From the NCBI GenBank assembly GCA_027451825.1, contig DAIDHZ010000011.1:1-55478 (forward strand): a stretch of DNA of 55,478 nucleotides, in the 5' to 3' direction. Below the pieces are notes generated by a model that was given only the letters and a program-made list of their open reading frames with translations, ran no database searches and was not told the DNA's origin. Shown here in pieces: positions 52,909 to 55,478 of the stretch; the first letter of the stretch is position 1, and each line of letters opens with the position of its first letter. The position numbers were made by a program, and so were the translations under genes. This DNA is from Chlamydiota bacterium (lineage in GTDB: Bacteria; Chlamydiota; Chlamydiia; Chlamydiales; SM23-39).

Positions 52909-53297
52909 CGTTTTTTGAGCTCCAAATAGACTTGCTGTAGTCCTGAAAAAAAATGGTTTCGAATGAGTTCTACTGCGCGAGAGGCCTGTTCTCTATTGTA
53001 TGTGTGTGAAAGAATATTTCTTTTTTCAAGCATTTCCATCCAAAGATGACCGTCTTGAATGATTTGCAATGCAAAAGCTTCTTTGATGACTTCTCTTGCA
53101 AAAGAGACATTATGCCCCATGCTTTCTAGATAATCTTTGAGCGTCTTCCAAGAGAGTTCAAACGTGAATTCAAAACTTTGAATAATGCCCGCTTCTTGAT
53201 AAGGATCTAAAGCTTTTTTTTGTAGCCCTTCTTTTAAGAAGGTAAATGCATTTTCGAGATTGGAAAATCGCTGTTGAAAGCGAATGCGTTTATTCAT
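52896..53297 (-). CDS. HEPN-domain toxin (HI0074 family)
   Basis: 133 residues, all helical. FEFTFELSWKTLKDYLE is the family signature. EKRNILSHTYN contains the R-x4-H RNase motif of HEPN toxins, so the active-site residues are intact. It is the first gene of the pair, translationally coupled to the MNT gene. Divergent from hemB. Confidence 0.88.
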   Translation of the reverse strand: MNKRIRFQQRFSNLENAFTFLKEGLQKKALDPYQEAGIIQSFEFTFELSWKTLKDYLESMGHNVSFAREVIKEAFALQIIQDGHLWMEMLEKRNILSHTYNREQASRAVELIRNHFFSGLQQVYLELKKRCSD

Positions 53298-53307
53298 GAA
53301 GATAGGT

Positions 53308-53336
53308 TAACATTTTAGTTAAAATAGTGTATATTG
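53308..53336 (+). promoter_or_regulatory. Probable sigma-70-type promoter of hemB
   Basis: TTAACA (53308-53313), a 17-bp spacer, and TATATT (53331-53336), a good fit to the vegetative consensus, 15 bp before the chosen hemB start. The short distance leaves room for only a very short leader, so the start may be the first downstream ATG with little 5' UTR. Confidence 0.5.
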
Positions 53337-53351
53337 CATTTTTGGTGCTGT

Positions 53352-54347
53352 ATGAATGATTCTTCTCTTTCATTAGATTTACCGATCCGTCTTCGAAGAA
53401 ATCGACAATCCGAAGCGATTCGACAAATGGTTCAAGAAACGCATCTTCTACCTTCTCATCTTTGTGCTTGTTTTTTTCTTGTTGAGGGGGAAAATAAAAA
53501 GATTCCCATTCATAGCATGCCTGGAGTGTTTCGATTTTCCATTGATCTTGCAATTCAAGAAATTGAAAAGATGCATCGAAAAGGAGTTCGCTGCGTTCTT
53601 TTATTTCCCGTGCTAGAAAATCATTTGCGTTCTTCATCTGCAGAAGAAGCCTGGAATTCGGATGGATTATTGGCGCAAGCGATCCGAGCGATTAAAAAAG
53701 CGGTCCCCTCTATGTGTGTGATGGCAGATGTGGCCCTCGATCCATTTACCTCGCATGGACATGACGGTCTTGTGAATGAAAAACATCAAATTATGAATGA
53801 TGAGACGATTGAGTGCTTGATTCGAATGGCTCTTATGCAAGCAGAAGCTGGCATTGATTTTGTGGCTCCGAGCGACATGATGGATGGGCGTGTGGGCGCG
53901 ATTCGAAAAGCTTTGGATGAACAAGGTTATCATCATGTAGGGATCATGGCCTATAGTGCTAAATATGCAACGTCTTTATATGGACCTTTTCGAGATGCTC
54001 TCAACGTGAATTTGGCTTTTGGAGATAAAAAAACCTACCAAATGAATCCGGCGAATGTTCGAGAGGCTCTTTTAGAAGCAAAGCTAGATGAAGAAGAGGG
54101 AGCTGACATTTTGATGATAAAGCCGGCTCTTTTTTATCTGGATGTCATTACAAAGCTTCGCCATCAAACAAATCGCCCCATTGCAGCTTACCATGTGAGT
54201 GGAGAATACTCCATGGTCATGGCAGCTCACTTGGCGGGATATTTAGATGCGCAAAAGGTGTTCTCGGAGGCTTTTCTTTCCTTAAGAAGAGCGGGCGTAG
54301 ATCTGATTTTTACTTATGCTGCGGATCTTGTGCTGCCTTTGCTTTGA
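53352..54347 (+). CDS. hemB: Delta-aminolevulinic acid dehydratase (porphobilinogen synthase)
   Basis: 331 residues from the ATG at 53352; an in-frame ATG 18 bp upstream lies within the promoter-like sequence. It condenses two ALA molecules to porphobilinogen for haem. Active-site lysines lie in IMAYSAKYATSLYGPFRDAL (near 207) and MIKPALFYLDVI (near 260). VALDPFTSHGHDG shows the Asp-type metal site (Mg-dependent) instead of the Cys-rich zinc site. It is the counterpart of CT633. No other haem genes are in the window. Confidence 0.95.
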   Translation: MNDSSLSLDLPIRLRRNRQSEAIRQMVQETHLLPSHLCACFFLVEGENKKIPIHSMPGVFRFSIDLAIQEIEKMHRKGVRCVLLFPVLENHLRSSSAEEAWNSDGLLAQAIRAIKKAVPSMCVMADVALDPFTSHGHDGLVNEKHQIMNDETIECLIRMALMQAEAGIDFVAPSDMMDGRVGAIRKALDEQGYHHVGIMAYSAKYATSLYGPFRDALNVNLAFGDKKTYQMNPANVREALLEAKLDEEEGADILMIKPALFYLDVITKLRHQTNRPIAAYHVSGEYSMVMAAHLAGYLDAQKVFSEAFLSLRRAGVDLIFTYAADLVLPLL

Positions 54348-54350
54348 GAT

Positions 54351-55409
54351 CTATTTTGATAAAATACTTACCGCAAATTGATAAATTTGAAAAATGCGAG
54401 ATAGAGTAGCGCAGATTCTTATATTTTCTTCTCTCTTCTTTATAAGGAAATTGCGACACGCTTCAGTTCCTTCTTCAATAGCTAAGTTCATATCGTGTTC
54501 TGTGATAGGTTCGCTTTGAACGAGAAGCTGAAGACAATCCAAACATCCGTGTCGAGCGCTGAGTTGTAATGCATGTTCTCTGTCTAATTCGCTGAGGCCT
54601 GCGTTGATTACTTTTTGAAGAATTTGATGGTTATTGTGTCTTGCCGCGTGCAGAGCTGAATCTCTTCGATCTTCAATGAAGCTGTTTTTAAGGAGTATTT
54701 GAAAGTATTCTTCGAGATTTTTTTCAATGGCTAGATTCATTGCTAGAGCTTTATCGAAACTTCCGTTGCAGAGTATTTGGAGGCATTCTTTTTTATTTTG
54801 AGCAGCATAAGAGGCTGCATTGATTCTGTCTTCTATACTGACGTCATAGGTATCGATAAGCATTTTAAGGTCTGCAGTCTTTCCGAGGTATGTCGCTAGA
54901 GAAAGAGCGATGCCAACGGCTAATTTTTTGTAGTGGGTTGTGGCGAGGTTATTGATGATGAGTTCGAGGCATTGATCATATTTGTCAGTGCTTTTAAAAG
55001 GTGATCTTTCGCAAGAGTTGTTTTTTAGGAGTAGCCAAAGACATTCGACATTTCCTTCGATCGCCGCATTTTTAGCTGCCAAGCTTCTGATTTCTTCACT
55101 AATGGGTCCGTCATTTAGGATTTGTTGAAGCTCTTCGGGACGGTTGTTTCGGATTGCATCGACGATTTGGTTTTTTCTAGTTTCTGTGTTGTGCTCTTCG
55201 AAAGTTTTTCCATTGATATGCGTGATTTTTCTTTGACATGTGCAGATGCCATTAAAACGCTCGATGAATACGGGTAGGCAGTCTGTGCATAATTGATGAA
55301 ACGCTACTTGATGAGTTTTTTCATCTGTTGCAGGGGATCTCCAGCATGTGTAAAAGCGGAGGTTCTCATCGGATGAAAGACAGCATTGACATTGAGCATT
55401 AGTAGATGT
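54351..55409 (-). CDS. RING-like zinc domain plus ankyrin-repeat protein, start missing
   Basis: The frame is open from a TGA at 55410-55412 down to the stop at 54351, about 350 codons. The N-terminal part has CQCCLSS, then YTCW, HQLCTDCL and ICTCQRK. This is a C-x2-C...C...H...H-x2-C-x2-C...C-x-C pattern like a RING or related zinc finger. From about residue 100 come at least six ankyrin-like ~33-residue units (AAKNAAIEGNVECLWLLLKN, SARHGCLDCLQLLV). No ATG or GTG precedes the zinc domain; the first usable start in frame is a TTG at 55082, past the domain. A GGAGG stands just upstream in another frame, so a frameshift or a repeat insertion at 55411 may have broken the start. Probably a host-directed E3-ligase-like effector or its remnant. 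Confidence 0.6.
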   Translation of the reverse strand, partial: TSTNAQCQCCLSSDENLRFYTCWRSPATDEKTHQVAFHQLCTDCLPVFIERFNGICTCQRKITHINGKTFEEHNTETRKNQIVDAIRNNRPEELQQILNDGPISEEIRSLAAKNAAIEGNVECLWLLLKNNSCERSPFKSTDKYDQCLELIINNLATTHYKKLAVGIALSLATYLGKTADLKMLIDTYDVSIEDRINAASYAAQNKKECLQILCNGSFDKALAMNLAIEKNLEEYFQILLKNSFIEDRRDSALHAARHNNHQILQKVINAGLSELDREHALQLSARHGCLDCLQLLVQSEPITEHDMNLAIEEGTEACRNFLIKKREENIRICATLSRIFQIYQFAVSILSK

Positions 55410-55410
55410 T

Positions 55411-55435
55411 CACCTACCTCCTTCGTCGGCAGGTG
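55411..55435. repeat. Short inverted repeat at the 5' end of the RING-ankyrin gene
   Basis: CACCTACC...GG-CAGGTG (55411-55418 with 55428-55435) forms an 8-bp stem with one mismatch. It contains the Shine-Dalgarno-like GGAGGTAGG on the minus strand. It may be the end of another mobile palindrome, most of which would lie beyond the window. Confidence 0.4.
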
Positions 55436-55478
55436 GAAAAAAGAGAAATTTAAAAACCCATTGTCTCAGAAATAAGAG

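Overview
The window is chromosomal DNA of an environmental chlamydia (a Parachlamydia/Simkania/Waddlia-like member of the Chlamydiota). This rests on gene content. thrS is followed by a ParA-like ATPase and a pGP6-D-like protein. greA carries a very long N-terminal extension and sits beside a CT635-like gene. topA ends in a SWIB domain. There are also a two-domain ThyX-like protein, an ispA/GlmU-like pair, a Legionella-type MOMP-family barrel protein and a small Cys-rich lipoprotein. GC content is low: a hand count of about ten lines gives roughly 34-40 %. I cannot name the genus.

Layout. 1-1.1 kb: remnant of a U-box gene between palindromic repeats. 1.1-12.7 kb: lipoprotein, DMT transporter, thrS-parA-gp6D-purB, CT635-like gene, greA-rdgB-yacP, and dus/yggT. 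12.8-17.2 kb: membrane protein, a GspL/GspM-like pair and a MORN-repeat lipoprotein. 17.3-21.4 kb: a tightly overlapping five-gene operon (unknown, DapF-like, MFS, GNAT, VanX-like). 21.9-29.7 kb: oppA-unknown-argR, a MOMP-like porin, glk, recA, ispA-glmU-like. About 29.7-29.9 kb: a candidate chromosomal replication origin. It has DnaA-box-like 9-mers at 11-bp pitch and an AT-rich stretch, and + strand GC skew changes sign here. 30-32.9 kb: rsm22-like gene, MFS, ung. 33-40 kb: accessory region between two inverted 162-bp repeats, with a Cys-repeat protein, a half U-box protein, tRNA-Pro, a decayed nuclease-like gene, dinD with an unknown partner, and a SulP transporter. 40-45 kb: a YopJ-like candidate effector, uvrB and a ThyX-like gene. 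45-54.3 kb: topA, manC, a glycosyltransferase, an AlbA_2/ATPase regulator with a 21-bp minisatellite, a HEPN-MNT pair and hemB. 54.3 kb to the end: a RING-like/ankyrin protein whose start is missing.

Themes. (1) Housekeeping genes flank an apparent oriC. (2) Several unrelated families of long imperfect palindromes (about 160-180 bp) lie mostly between genes, and some supply the stop codons of both convergent neighbours. (3) Accessory genes suggest manipulation of a eukaryotic host: U-box fragments, a RING-like/ankyrin protein and a YopJ-like protein. (4) The best candidates for an undescribed system are the DapF-like/MFS/GNAT/dipeptidase operon and the 33.1-34.8 kb gene set built around a threefold Cys-containing repeat.

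Gene family and synteny statements come from memory of the families; no database search was run.
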